Shown piece after piece: positions 1-13,294 of a stretch of DNA of 64,000 bases. The position numbers and the translations under genes are program-made. The stretch is from Pisolithus tinctorius. Taxonomy: Eukaryota; Basidiomycota; Agaricomycetes; Boletales; Pisolithaceae. Numbering within the stretch: position 1 is the first letter of the stretch; each line of letters begins with the position of its first letter. The stretch lies in contig JANFAH010000090.1 of assembly GCA_024663395.1 (NCBI GenBank), forward strand, positions 62,001 through 126,000, in the 5' to 3' direction. Below the pieces are notes generated by a model. That model was not told where the DNA came from, did not search any database, and was given only the letters and a program-made list of their open reading frames with translations.

Positions 1-1277
1 GGTCACCTGCTAGCTGGATGTGCTAGAAGCGGACGCCAACGGCAGATGAAAATTTACTCGGCAGTCGGTGCTAGGGCCGTTGGGAACGTAGACACACACC
101 GAAAGAAAGTCCGGGCTGTGCAACGGATCTTGCAAATACGTAGTGGACAGAGCATGTACTCCGCGCAGTGCGAAGTGCCTCGCTCGCCATGGGAACGTAC
201 ACCCCGAAAAGAGCCGTCATGCATCATGGCAGCTCCTGTCTGTAGATCATTGGGTTTTTGGCGTGATGTGATTAGCCATTTCCTCTTCTCGGAGAAAGGC
301 GTGCTCATTGCTGATTCTACTGCACCTTGCATGACTTCCTCGGAAGCTGGATACCAACAGCCATGGAGTAGGTTTGCGCACTGCTTGAAAGGTTAATTAG
401 GGAGTTGACTGACGACATAAGCCAGCACGTTAGTTTTCCCCTATGTGCTATTTGACAGCGCGAGATGGAAGTTCCGGGTCGGAGTCTGTCGGAATATTGC
501 GAGGCTGTTCGACTTGATCCCGAGGTGCCAAGTTCCACTCCTCCAGGGGCCGACACCAAGTGAAAAAAAAAACCTATTACATCGTCGGAACATCGTGTGG
601 GTGGTGCGCGCTTCAGCTCAAACCCGGATCGAGTCCCGTGACACAAATCTCGATGGTACGGCACCGTGTTTCGTCGGAATGGACGAGATGTAACACCAAC
701 AAGATGTAACTCTATTGTGTTGTAATACATAAGTCGATATACAGCAGCTTTTCGTAATTCCATCGTCTGATGCGGATAACAGCGAGACACGAGTGATTCC
801 TTGACGCCAACTTGTGCGCATGCCATGGGTGTGACGAGTGACCGCGATATCGTGCAGCCTGAAGCTGAAGGATAGCTCCCGGAATGCACATCGGTTCGGG
901 TGTCAACGTGATGTCGAGCCGACGCAATGTGGCGAGTACTCCGATTCACAACGTTTGCGATAGACGCTCAAAGACGATAGTGCACAAGGAGATAACGACG
1001 AGGATTTGATTGGCGGCTGACAAAAATGATGTGACGGGGGGTTACTAATAATTATGGCGGCCGCCCGACATTACGGCATGGCGAAAATAATAATGGAGAA
1101 TTATCAAATCAAACCAAATAAATAAGGCAGTTCTGCCCACGCGCCAAGGTCGTTCTTCTACCCTGCTCCCCTCCGATCGACGACAACCCGTCTTCTCCTT
1201 TCATCTTCTGTTTCTGTTCTGCTTTCCATCTTCTTCCTTCTTCTTGACAGACACCCCTCGTTCCCTTCCCTTTCGCA
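1..1277. other. Region upstream of the RGS gene, no gene recognised
   Basis: Open frames here are short, occur on both strands and show no recognisable protein family or consistent splice structure. The last 150 bases before the RGS start codon are pyrimidine-rich (CTTCTTCCTTCTTCTTG-like), as is common in fungal promoters close to transcription starts. I see no tRNA, repeat array or mobile element. Confidence 0.5.
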
Positions 1278-3399
1278 ATGTCAACAGAGCAGGCAGACCA
1301 ACAATCCCAATCGTGCTCGTCCCACATGATGAAGACAACAAAGCGCGGGAGGCCCTTCCTCAAGGTGTGCCCTCCGATTCCATCATTCAACTCCCCTAAC
1401 CCATCTCCCAATACACTCAGGATACTCTCGACCTCTTTGCCACTCTCATCGTGTCCCTTCAATTGACTCCTCACAAGCAATACTTTCGCACTTTTCCAAA
1501 TTCTTTTACTACGTTAGTTTCATCCCATCCATCCCAGGGTTCACTTTCTGAGCTCCCATTTCTCCAGCGATGAAGCAGCCCACAACCTGGCATCCTTGAA
1601 ATTCTCGCAATCGAACCGCGGGCCGGATCCAAGAGACAAATCACGAATAGTGACGACCACCACCACGACTACCTTTTCCATGACCAGGGACATGGCCAAG
1701 GCGATGTGTCAACACTTTATGGATGCCCGTCTGATTGAGAATGCTGCGGATCAGGGCTCAAATCTCTTCAAGGATCGTGGTACTTATGTCCTCACTCCCA
1801 AGGGTCTCCACGTTCTAGAGCGGTTCATCTCGAAAAACGGCATCAACGCGGATCATCTGCAGCAGGCTTTTGCTTCCCAGCCCATCTGCGTCAGGTTGTT
1901 ACACTTGGAGCGTCGTGCGGCAGATGATGAGATTATCGTCACCCAATCTGTCATCACCGCTCTTTTCCGTCGATTTGTTGGCCGTCAGGCAAACTATCTT
2001 CCTTCTCAATCCATCCCTTCGGACGCCTTCCAAGAATACCAAGAACGAACAAAAGGCATCCAGTTGAGTAATATTCAGGACAAAGCGACCATTCCTGGCA
2101 AAGGAGTCGTCACCCACAAGTACTGTTTCTCCGCTGTCAGTGCGTTGGAATGGCTCTGTGATTTCACCTCCGTCGTGGGAAGAGAGGAGGCTGCAGAAAT
2201 GGCCGCCCAGTTTGTTCGTTTCGGTCTCATCGCCCTCGTCAGTGACAAGAGAAAGAACAACGACTCTGCCATCATTTTCACCGTCCGTGGATCGACACCC
2301 GGAGGCAACTCGCCAGTCAGTGTGAGTATCCCTTGTCTCGTTTTTTGTCGTTCTCTTCATGCCCGTCGTTTCAGCCGCACGGCGAGTTCCGATGCACCGC
2401 GAAAGCCATCTACAAAATTACGGAAGAAGGAAAACGTGTTGCTCAGTGGGACGAGTCGACTCCGTCACCTTTCAGCTCGACAACTAATCTCCATGGTGAC
2501 CGTGCTTCGCTCGACAGTGCCGCAGTGGAGACGGGGTCCAAGTGCGGGCCCGATGCTGCTGTTAGCGCTGCGGATGCCAAGATCCACCGTCGTATTTCCA
2601 TGGCCGAGAAACTGCACGCTTCCTATGAAGCAGGAGAGAAGAAGGGTAACGTCAAGAGCAACATGGATCGTTTGAACTACATCCTCGAAGAGCCTGCGTA
2701 TCGCGGACTTTTCCGAGACTTCCTCAAGGCCAATTTCTGCGAAGAGAACCTGGCCTTTTGGTTGGACGTCGAGGATTTCAAGCGCAAGTTTAGCACCACC
2801 TCGAGCGCACAAGCTACTGCTTCTCCCCGACTTGGCAAGTCTACGCCAGGCCAAGCTGCTATGGAGCGCCACCACGAATGTCTCATCCAGACTGCCCTTC
2901 AAATCTACCACAAATATCTTGCGCCGTCAAGTCAACACGAGCTCAACATTGATCACGGTTTGCGGCTGGATCTTGCGAGCTACCTTGGTGAAGTCATTAC
3001 CAACTTGAATGGAAAGTCATTCGATGGCCAAGTCAATCCAAACCACTTCAATGCGACGCAGCTACAAATGCTTATTAAGCTGTACTCACGCATTCAAACC
3101 CATGTCCTTCGATTGATGGCGACGGATTCGTTGCCGAAGGTACGTACTCACTCAACTTCTTCGTCGTGTTGCCGACGCATCGTATCTAGTTTGTCAAGAC
3201 TCCGCGCTTTGTAGAAGCACGCCAACATCTTGGAGAAGGCGTTGGGGCGAACGAAGATGTACTCTTCCTGACGAGCCCTCATGCGCCACCTGGTCTTGGT
3301 GAAGAAGAGGCTGGAGGGGCGTATATGACCGTCTCCGCGAAGGCGAGCGAGCAGCGTGAACACAGAAGCCAGATATCTGAATCTCATACATCCTCATGA
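1278..3399 (+). CDS. thn1: RGS protein of the FlbA/Thn1 type (DEP plus RGS domains)
   Basis: Regulator of heterotrimeric G-protein signalling; the family speeds GTP hydrolysis on G-alpha subunits and in fungi controls hyphal growth, sporulation and aerial hyphae (FlbA in Aspergillus, Thn1 in Schizophyllum). Five exons join in frame to 635 residues: 1278-1364, 1421-1512, 1568-2321, 2375-3139, 3190-3399. The N-terminus holds the conserved segment TKRGRPFLKDTLDLFATL, followed by FlbA-type DEP regions (ICVRLLHLERR; HKYCFSAVSALEWLCDF). The RGS box begins near NYILEEPAYRGLFRDFLK and contains NFCEENLAFWLDVEDFK. The short C-terminal exon is poorly conserved. The start was chosen because the next ATGs cut into the conserved block. 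Family assignment is strong; the thn1 name is by similarity only. Confidence 0.9.
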
Positions 3400-4067
3400 A
3401 CCGCGATCATCCGTTCATCCATATTCCTCGTGTCATGAGTCTATTACTCGTCGACGCAACCCTTGGCGCATTACCCTGCAATATCTCCATCGCTACTGTG
3501 CTCTCGATTTCGTGTCATGTTTTGACAATGATTCCAGTCCTTACCCGGGGGGAGGAACTTTTTTTTATTCATTCATATTTTCTCCACAATAATTTTTCCT
3601 TATGGTTGACCGCATTAGTAGTTTTACTTTCATGGGTACGTTCGTCGTACTTTGATATCCCATCCCACTTTCTCTTCCCTTCACAACACACGATGAACCT
3701 CCTCCCTCCGACATTTTTACATTCACTTTGCGATGTACCATTTATTAATACTTTACACATACCACACTGCCTCTTTGCATCGGTACTTGACTAATGGCCC
3801 CTCGTAGTCCCTAGCATGGTGTCGTATATTATCTATTTTGTGGGTGACCTTGCACCCAGAGGATCAGATCTTCAGATTGATTTGTGTACACCCATGGAAG
3901 CATTTTGTGCATTATGTAATCGTCGGTCTAGCATTCACCTCCCTGCTTGCCTCGCGCATGCAAGACTAGTGTCACTGCACCACCACAAGTCCCGGGTTGA
4001 TCGCACTTAGTTTTTCCCTGAAACCTGTTGGCCTGTGGCAACTTGACCCTGTCCCCTTCGTCAGGCC
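3400..4067. other. RGS 3' flank and promoter of the cytochrome b5-like gene
   Basis: AT- and pyrimidine-rich sequence with no sustained reading frame. It includes a T-run and TTTATTCATTC-like sequence near 3560-3600, plausibly 3' untranslated sequence of the RGS gene. The part after about 3900 probably serves the gene starting at 4068. Nothing else is seen. Confidence 0.5.
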
Positions 4068-5295
4068 ATGTCGTGGATTTTGAACCCGAGTGGGGATGTA
4101 CCTCGACCTCCAGGCTCAACGGAGGAGCTCGTGGAGGACCCCACTGATCCGTCCCGCAAAGTGAGACGAAAAGCTGCGAACCAGCCCTTCCTCGCGTAAG
4201 TGGAGCTCTTCACGGCCTCCGGTGAAGCCTATATCCGTCCCATTCACTCACCGCGCGACTATCTGCAGGTACAAGGAGTATCGGAAGAAACAGGAACAGG
4301 AGCACCAAGCATGGCTCCTTCGGAAGCGGGAACGCGAGGAGAAGCTCTCGCGGGGTGAAACAGTCGGACCGGAAGAGCGCGATCCAACCGCGGAGGAAGA
4401 AGTTGGACTTCTTGGCTTATTGAAGTTCACGGTTTACATGCTCCTGATTATCGTTCTCGCCGGCAAGTTCTTCACCGGAAGCTTCTTGTGGGAGTATGAC
4501 GGGAAATGGGTTAGGCTGAAGACGTATTTGCCTGTGAGTGATGAGTTGTAGTGGTTTCGTGTTATGTGTATATTGATTTTAGGTTCTGATGTTCCCTCGT
4601 TATATGCCGATGGGAAAATGTGTAGGAAAACAACGGCCGCTTATTCTCTGAATCGTACCTCGCAACATTCGATGGGAGAGATGAAAATAAGCCCCTGTAT
4701 CTTGCGGTACGGCATCCTTACTTGAGTTGATCCTTGAGCCCAACCGCGGAGTATTGACGATGCACAAAAGATTGACGGCGACGTGTACGATGTTTCCAGC
4801 AACAGGAGGACGTACGGTCCTGGAGGACCCTATCGCCACATGTAGGTTCTGCTCCATCATCCACGTACTAATCGAGTATTTCTTCATGGGACGTCGTTCA
4901 CACGATCTACACAGGGCCGGAGTTGATGCCGCAAGGTCTTTTGCTACGGGATGTTTCGCAACACACCGTACCCACGACTTGCGGGGACTCTCCGAGGAGG
5001 AGCTTCAGGTGGGCAAGGCCTCCGATGGTCATGAACTGCATATTTGTCCTCTATCTCACTCGTATTTGAATTACAGAGCGTTCGACATTGGAAACGTTTC
5101 TTTGCCGATCACAAGACATACTTCAAGGTAGGAAGGGTGCTTCACCCACCCGTTGATCCAGAGAGCCCGATCCCGGAGCCATGTGATCCATCCAAAGCAC
5201 ACGTGCAACCCACGGAGAATGATCTGAAAAAGGGAAGGAGACTAGTGGAATCTAAGCATTCAGTATCTAGCCACAAAGAACATGTGGAACTCTAG
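4068..5295 (+). CDS. Membrane-anchored cytochrome b5-like heme-binding protein (MAPR/Dap1 type)
   Basis: Six exons (4068-4195, 4269-4533, 4626-4706, 4771-4841, 4915-5008, 5077-5295) give 285 residues in frame. Residues 1-105 form a charged, basic N-terminus; one transmembrane segment follows (LLKFTVYMLLIIVLAGKFF). After it comes a cytochrome b5-like domain of the membrane-associated progesterone receptor family: LATFDGRDENKPLYLA, IDGDVYDVS, YGPGGPYRHMAG, then DLRGLSEEELQ. The YGPGGPYR block is typical of Dap1/PGRMC/neudesin proteins, which bind heme through Tyr rather than the His pair of true cytochrome b5. Dap1 relatives support sterol P450 enzymes at the ER; whether this protein does so is inference. 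The C-terminal tail (PPVDPESPIPEPCDPSK) is unusually long for Dap1. Confidence 0.87.
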
Positions 5296-5485
5296 ATTAA
5301 GCGGAGACTTGTACATATCTAACTAGCATGCTTTAGGTGGCGTGATTTCTCAGGCTGATACGATCAGCCGGCGGAAAGGCACGAGAAAACATAGGAGTTT
5401 GCGCTGCGTGAATTAGAACATGAAAGCCTTAAGCTAGCAGGGTGTAGAAGGGATATCTAAAGTGAGATGGGATGTGGGCCGGGGT

Positions 5486-6079
5486 CTAGAGGGGTGCAGA
5501 GTGGATGGCATTAACATGGCCCTGATTCGTTGGCAGTGGTGTCTGCGCGCCAGGTACTCCGTGGGTTAAGAAGTAATTTCTCAGGATAGGGAAATCCGCA
5601 ATGGATCCATTTACCATTGACGAGAAGGGGCTCTCTCGGTATTTTGCTACGATGATATTGCCTCGCCACGCGGTTGCCTCTCGGAATGATTTCCCCTGAA
5701 TCTGAATTTCGCGGATGAACTTGTTGACTGGGAAGGGCATTCCGTCTCGGGACACGATTGGGTAGAATATAACATATGGATGCGTAAACTTCTTGTTCAT
5801 GCAATCCAACGCTTCCACAAGCTAATCAGGCATTCCACCATTGTTAGTGCCACGAAATCGAGTTCATAGATTACTCACGTGGTAGCTCCAGGCGCGAGGT
5901 CCAAGTCCCTCGGCGATGTAGTCCATGTAGACTTCGGGATGAGGCATACGGACAGGCAGTCCGCTGTACGGTGCTAGTGGGTCCTGCACCGTCGCGGGGC
6001 TGGTCATGAGGGGGACCATATGAGGGTTGCGACCGTCGGATGGGAAGAGGAGGGCTTCGAAAGACACAAGCTGATCCAT
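5486..6079 (-). CDS. Conserved hypothetical protein, unknown function
   Basis: Two exons on the minus strand (5879-6079 and 5486-5821, intron 57 bases with GTGAGT donor) give 178 residues. The upstream half includes FPSDGRNPHMVPLMTSP and HPEVYMDYIAEGLGPRAWSYH; the downstream half includes YPIVSRDGMPFPVNKFIREI and ATAWRGNIIVAKYRE. No domain with a known reaction is recognised; from memory similar proteins occur in Agaricomycetes, but I cannot check this. No signal peptide or membrane segment is seen. The true start may lie further upstream: the reading frame just before the ATG at 6079 stays open, beginning with non-ATG codons, and a short extra exon is possible. A TATA-like GGATATAAAGG lies at about 6183-6193 in minus-strand orientation. 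Confidence 0.6.
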
Positions 6080-7983
6080 CAGGAGAAACGACAAATATAT
6101 GCGTTGACGGAAGAGTCTGGGAGTACGCTGACAATCAAGAGGCGGCGGATGTCTTGGGAGACTGTCGACTCATCTTCGAGTCCTTTATATCCCTACAGCT
6201 AAGAAACAAAATTACCTGCGGTCACATTGCCGTGAGCTGTGATTGGTGATCTAAGCGGAGACTCGCCGAGGGGTTATTCTAAATGGACGTCCATACACAG
6301 AAACTAAGGGTAGTGAAAAAAAGAAGGGGAAACACACCGCGAGACACGAGGTAGTCCATCGATCGCTAAATTCTACCACATATTGGTGAATGAAAAGCTT
6401 TGTTCTCCGCGACACGATCGTACGAGGTACCTGCGACCCAGTCTTCTGAAAGCATTCACGCCTTTGAGACTGAAGATTCTCTCTTCAACTCCAATTCTCC
6501 GACCGGCCAGTTGTGTTGAATGTCCTCCTAGTGGACAACGTAATGGCCTGGGCCGCGGCTGAATGGTTAGTGGTGGCGGGACCCTGGCAAATATCCTGGA
6601 CCGCCCATCGGTTAAGTAGAACAAATGTAGAACGTGCATGTCAGCCGCCATCAAAGTTGCATTGGAGTGAACAGTTTGAGATGTGTTGATCGCAAAGGGC
6701 CCGTCCTCGGGATCTCATCTGCGGGTGTAGGACGATCACCTGGTACATACTACCGTCAGTTCGTTCCCATCCCCGTGTGTCTGCTCGGAATATATCACAG
6801 CGCAACGAAATGTTAGTTGCTTTGAGTCAATTGGAGTGACAGTTCCACTTTATGGCTGTGCCACTGTCGGTCCGACTGATTGAGCCCGCCAAGACCCACT
6901 AATCACCCAGTGCACCCTAAACGTTGTTCGGTGCCAAAAGCCTTTTTAGCAAGACTTTCACTCTAATAATATCAGACATCCGACTTACTGATGGAGACCT
7001 GTCATAGTGCTCATGCTAGGTGCCAGGCTAACGTTTACTCCGCGAACGTTAGAAGAAGCATGCGTGGTCGATATGTCATGGCCAGTGCTGTCTTCCATCA
7101 CTGAAATTACCCATCATGTTTGAGGTCCAGAACGATGCAGAGACATAAACAGTTGTTCCATTTTACCGATTCTGTGGTCCACATTCCACATTGACGGCAC
7201 ACATTTTTCTTTTCTGTTTTTGAAAGGTGCGTTTTCATTTGCAACGGGACAGGCCCAGCGATTTTGCCTTGATACGTGTTCCCCATTGGGGTGAATGTGC
7301 CCAAGGATATTATGTATTCATGACCAGAACTCGCTGGCTCTGGGGTGGATCATTATTGATATTGAGATGTCGCTCGTTCATGTATGACAACCTAGGCTCT
7401 CGACTCGCAACCGCATGCAAATACTTGTAAATGCGGCTCTGGACCCCCCAAGATCTGCAGTCAATGGAACGAGCGGGAATATACTGCGACTCGCTGGCTG
7501 GAGGACTACGTTTCAAAGGCTGACCCGCTTGCAGATCCCTCTTCGCATAGCCTACCCATCCCATCAATTTTAAAGTAGTCTCCTGTTGGCCATTGCCAAC
7601 GGTTGCGTGAATGGTGCCAGTCACATTGGCCCTCCCGCAGTAGTGATTTCAGTTTGCAAACTTGTTAGATGGAACCTCTTGCTGAGCGGTGTTTGGTGGT
7701 CATTTCGTCGTATTGCAGTGTCTGACCATCCGGCACAAGACAACCAGCTTCTCAGAGTGATTTGCACATAACGTGCGGCAAAATGCACGCTCGGGTAAGT
7801 CGCAGACGACCAAATGTGCGGCAGAGCTACTCTCTGTATCTACTTCATGACATACCATATAAGGCAATCGCGATGGCAGTTGTTGTGTTTTGGTGGTTTG
7901 ACGTAGTACCAACTTGAAGCTTGCGGCGAGACGGACGAGCTCACAGCAGGTCGTCAGTGTCAGCCTCAAGTCTTTCTGGAAAA
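6080..7983. other. 1.9-kb intergenic region between divergent genes
   Basis: No frame on either strand exceeds what chance would give, and none shows a recognisable family or splice pattern. The region separates the minus-strand gene ending its 5' side at 6079 from the nucleoporin gene starting at 7984, so both promoters must lie here. No TIR, LTR or tRNA signature was found. Confidence 0.5.
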
Positions 7984-10900
7984 ATGAGTGCTGGACGAAT
8001 ATTGGTGGCCGCTCAACTCTCAACCCTTTTCCCGTCCTCAAATGCGCCATCAGTTGTACTTCAGTCTTCGAGACAAACCCTACAAACGGTTTTGCAGCCT
8101 GACACGGATGTCTACCCGGAACACGCAGTTTCCTCGTCCATATACCACACGCCACACACCGGGTCCATCCTTCTGCGCGTTATTCACGGAGGCTTGATTG
8201 TGGAACTCATCTCCCTGTCGGCGCTTGCTCCTCCGATACGTTTCGTCTTCCCGGCGTCGGTCATCTCAACACCCGCGGTCTGTTCTTGGGGCGATCAGGA
8301 GTTGCATCTGTTGGCGGTCACTGTCACTGGCTCTCTTTACCGTTTGGTATTACCAACAACCAACCTAACTCGGCTGTGGCACGACGAAGTGGCGAGAAAC
8401 TGGTGTAGGGAATACATCATCAAAAACGCCTCGGACCTGTCTGGCAGTATCGTTCACGTCCAGGGTCCGCATGGTGTTGCGATAGGGCTCGGAAATGGTT
8501 CTCTTCTCAGAGTTGAAGTAGAACGCATCGGCGATACTGTTAGTGACGGTACGTACTTGGAAGTGACCGAGAAGCGTTCCGCTCATGAGTATCTGTAGAT
8601 CTTTGGACAGAAACTGTCAGTCAACCCAAATCACTGCTGGGCACGTTCACGTCCTACATTCCCGGTTTTCACTCTGGCACCAACGCGGCCTCGGAATTTC
8701 TTTGTGTGGCCAGTCTACCTGAACCCACCGAGTTCGGTTACATATGGACCCTTTCTCGTGATCGTACTCTGCGTCTGTGGTCCGCTAGCCGCGGCTGTGT
8801 AGCTTCAAAGCCCCTTTCACTCCACGCGCTCTATCAGCCAAATTCAGCGAGTGACGACAAACCTATTTCACTTAACGGGGAAGCAGGCAACCTTCTGCGT
8901 GTATACTCTCTTTCACCTAACGGTGACAAGTCATTTGCCGTGGTCTTCACTCCAACGTCAGACGGCCCACATTGCGGTGGGTATTTCCAGATCGTGGACT
9001 CATCACTAGATCAGTTGCACGAACTCCGAACTGTCGAGTGTTCCCCCACGAGCGTCAATTGCCATTTACAGGATTTCATCCTTAATGACGGCGTGCTATA
9101 CACGCTGTGGGAGCGTCACGGCACCTCGATGGTTCAGTCAATCAAGCTGGACGCAGGTAGCCTCATGGCCGTGAATGACGGAGCGTGGGAGACGTCTAAC
9201 TATGGCGAAGAGACTGACTTGACGCCCGCATTTCTTGATGAAGTTCTCCTTGCTCCAGGCTCGTTGACGGAGAAATTCATGGAAGTTATCCTCAGGCCTG
9301 GAATTTTTTCGCCATTAACGATCCGTACAGCCTTGGAGCAATACATCGATGCATGCCTTTCTCTTCCCGGCCCACCTCCTCCAGAGCTAACTTCCTCCTA
9401 CACCTCGGTAGCGGAGAATATTGTTGCTGTGGTGGGCTGCACTGTAACGCTAGTTCAAGATCCTCATACAGGAGCTACCCAGCATGACCGCTACTGGAGC
9501 GCCTTGAAACGTGATTGGGAAGGGTTCATCGCTCGTTGTCGCGAAGTGGAACGCAGCGCTCGGTGGCCACTTGCGCTGAGTAAGGGTCAGCATAGCGACG
9601 AGGTGATCGCCATCGAACGTGAACGAGTTAGTGTCCTTGCAAGGGAAGACTTGCCAATTATTGTCCATCGACACCTCAGCGACTCTCTCCCAATTGAATC
9701 CCACTTCTCCGTCTTAGACATTGCATGGACACTCTGCTACAAAATTGGAACGGAAGTTCTCCGAAATCTGGAAAATAGTATCATCGATGTTCTGCACCAG
9801 GAAATTGCCTTTTCCATTGTTGACATCATGATAGACCAAGTGCGACGGTCTGACCTCAGGGGGATACTGGATGAAGGCATACAAAATTGGGTAGTAGCGA
9901 AGCTACAGGAAGTCGAAGATTTGGAGAGGAGCATCAAGATTACCCTCGACCTTGCTGCTGGCTTTGACTTGGAGGTCAAGCGAGAAGAGGACGAGGTTGA
10001 ACTGCTTTTGCCCCCGTCTCGGTCAGAGTGGAAGGCCGCAATTGCTGCCAGTTACATTTCCACTTCACTGAACGCTCGTTATGACATCTGTCTTGCGCTG
10101 ATAATTTTACTATTTTTCATGGCGGATGATCTCGGGGAATGGGACCCATGCCTGCTGGAGGATGTTTTTGCGGTATTCCGAGGATTGTCCATGCTACGCT
10201 ACGTTGCGCGACAGCCAACCGTGGATCAAAGTCATGATCACCAGTCGTCACAAGCTGGGTCCACGGATGACGTGATCGCTCGTATGGGCAGTATGCAAGT
10301 TTCGGGGAATCAGCCAAACTTTGCCCCGATCCTTTCCCTTGCTCATCGCCTGATTTCACAGTCAAGCGAACATGTTGAGCTGCCGAGTTCTGCCCACCGG
10401 TTCCTTGATGATACTGGGCTACTCCAATCCACTTCTCCAGCGCATGTCACTCACTTCGAGGCCTCATTCTGCGAGCGTTTGCGAGACCTTGGTTATTACC
10501 AGGTTGCCAGAGCAATGCTTGCGTGGCTTCCCAGGACACCTGGTGTCACTTTCGTAACAGCTCGGCTGTTTATTAACCTTGGCCGTGGCGACGACGCTGC
10601 CTATCTAATGGAAAAAGTTGCTGCAAGTTTTGGTACGTTTCCACTTCCTTTGATATTCTGATTACCCTTACCATGTGTGACAGGGCCGGATAGCGGTTTA
10701 TCGTTTGAGGATGCGGAAACTCTATCTGCAGTTCTTCCTGGGAAGACATTACACGATTCGGAGTTCACATTCTATTTGGAAGCATCTTCAATTTTCAGGG
10801 AGAACGGCCTTACGCAACATGAGGTTGGGTTCCTTCAGCTTGCTTTATCTGTAGCACCCCCAGGGATCAACGCTCCTGACTTGTGGTATGGACTCATCCG

Positions 10901-12754
10901 TGGTCGTATCGACCTAGGCTTTTGGGAAGAAGCGTATTCGGCGATCATTGCAACACCTTTTAATAGCGTGTAAGTCAGGCCTGATACACATTTCAGGGCA
11001 CCAATTGTTCAGCCTTTTTCACATCACAGGCGGAGGGAATGCATATCGCAGTTGGTATACCGCATGTGCGAGGAGAATGCTGTCGAAGAGTTGATTTCGC
11101 TCAACTTTGCGGGCTTCAGTTCTGAAGTAGATGGCGCCCTTGCATTTAAGGCACGCAACACGGATCCTCGTGTTCGACCCTTCTATTCGAGGATATTATA
11201 CACTTGGTACACGTGTCGTGGAGACCATCGAAGTGGTAACTCTTTTGCTATACCTATCACCAGAGTCGTTCTATCTGAGTCATTGGTTATCCAGCTGCAC
11301 GGACCATGTACATGCGGACGCAAAAGTTGCAGGAGATCGAGATCTCCAGTAGCCCCGCTGAAATAAGCTCCTTAATGGACGACCAGGCGGAATCATACTT
11401 GCTGGCTATTAATTCTCTCTCGCTTCTAGAAGAGAAGAAGGCTTGGTTCGTCGTGCAGACATTCACAAACAATGTCCACGAGCTGGAGGTGAGTTGTTAA
11501 CTTGTGTTGAGAAAATCACGCAATACCAAACTTTGCAAAAGTCTAGAAAACGACAGAGACTGATCCAGAATCTCCCTTCTTCGAGCACAGGTAGCGGCTC
11601 GGAAATAATAGATCTCCATGCCCTTCGCTTCGATTACGCACTGCTATCTGCAAAGAAACACTTGATACGCCGTGACCCAATGTTGCTCACAGCCCCAGGT
11701 ACTTTTCATTACTTGAGCTCGCATCTAAAGAAGTTCATCGTTGTGATAGAAGCGCTGTTATCACCGCATTTTATTATCCAGCGGCTTGGACAAGCAAATC
11801 AATTTGACTTTGCAATGGCAACAGCCCGTGCTCTGGACCTTGACATGAGTGAACTGTTCGTCATGCTTGCCATGCAATGCATGCGACTATCACGAAATCC
11901 AGACGCTGTTTTGTTGTAAGTGCTGGTTTTAATCGTACCTGTATCTCAAGCAAAGAACTGCCTCTGAAAACGTTTTCGGGATCATTTTCCAATTGCCCCA
12001 ATAGTCAGGAAGAAACCTCCGACTGGCTCCTGACAGATAACTCTGCGTCGTGGCCCGGGTCGCCTGCGAATCGAGGATGGCGATACCTCAAGATGTCGCT
12101 GGAGCGTCATGACGGGCCAGAAACAAACTATAAATATAGCAAGGCAACATTGGAAGCAATACTCGCGCACGACAGGAGTTTGTCGCCACCGCCTTGGTTG
12201 TTGCACGTCTTAGAGGTTTGTCAATTCCCAACGTGTTGTTCTTCGATTTTGCATTTTACTCGTAGTTTGAGGCATGAGACCTTCACGTTGTTTCTGTTCG
12301 ATTATCAATTCTTGTTGGTGTTCTGATAGGCATTAGGGCGGGTGGTTGTTGGCTTTGATTGACTCTGACTCACCCCTGCTAGGATTACCATCACGAATAT
12401 CTCGTCCGGACAAGTCTTAAGTTCGACGCATTAGAAAGCGCACTTGAACACACACTCTCCCTCATCCGAAAAGTGGGTTTCCTAGCCAATAACTCTCTTA
12501 CCTCATTCCCCCCGTGTCTCTCACATTACATGTGAATTATTTACACGCCACTGCAGGCCAACTTCAAACTGTCCCGTTCTGCAAAAATGCCGGGAGTGAC
12601 GTGGTTGCCCTACACGCTGATCGACCAGGTGCTTGCCGCTTCAGCTGCCCAGGATGACTTGGGCGCGCGTGGGCAAATGCTGCGGAAGGAACTGCAGACG
12701 GAAGTGAGCAATCGCGTAAAGAGAACGCAGAAAGTCAGCCTGTCTTCAAAGTGA
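7984..12754 (+). CDS. NUP120: Nucleoporin Nup120/Nup160, Y-complex scaffold subunit
   Basis: Ten exons (7984-8548, 8599-10632, 10684-10969, 11030-11235, 11295-11488, 11542-11698, 11750-11915, 12005-12215, 12383-12472, 12557-12754) sum in frame to 1,368 residues, the usual size of fungal Nup120. The protein is part of the Nup84/Nup107 outer-ring complex of the nuclear pore. The N-terminal half has Nup160 beta-propeller features (LTRLWHDEVARNW, GTNAASEFLCVASLP, YIWTLSRDRTLRLWS). The C-terminal half is helical and ends with the family block DWLLTDN, GWRYLKMSLERHD and PPPWLLHVLE. The splice at 11542 is the least certain. The transposon lies 540 bases downstream and leaves this gene intact. Confidence 0.93.
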
Positions 12755-13294
12755 CACAGATTGTACTGGTACGGCGTCTTTGGCGCCACAACAGGAACAA
12801 GCATTACTGTTGCATAATGTACAGCCGTGTGTAGGATGCCGGGAAAGACGACATTCAAAAAAATCTCTTTTCCGTTTTCTTTGCGGACCTTTCCATAACC
12901 ACCCTACCGCCTTCCCGGGAAACACCTGAAACTATACACTTCGCGTAATCGCCTACTTGGTTATCTCAAGATTTGGCTTTAGCCAGCTCATCGGGGATGC
13001 AACTTTAAGCTGTCACCCACGGAGCAGCGCACTTGAGCCACTGCCAAAACTTTCGGGGAAAATCATTATCTTAGTTTATCAAGTTGCCGTCTGAATGAGG
13101 AGCGCCCTTGTGAATGGGAAAGTCGGGGGAACTAGATACGAGCATTGTTGGCAGGCCCGGGGTGCAATCCAACAAGCTGCCTGAATAATTCGGCTTGTCA
13201 ATGCCATCTTTCAAATACCACGATACCGCATTATTCCAGGTGTGCGTTTTGCTTACTGCATTTCATTACATGTTTGACCACGCACAGCGGTGGC
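12755..13294. other. Nucleoporin 3' flank up to the transposon boundary
   Basis: Non-coding sequence between the nucleoporin stop codon and the left terminal inverted repeat. No reading frame of interest and no repeat is visible. It ends at the point where homology with the right repeat begins (base 13295). Confidence 0.55.

Noticed and set aside
610..660. tRNA-like T-loop sequence on the minus strand
   Set aside because: No matching acceptor stem or anticodon arm could be drawn.
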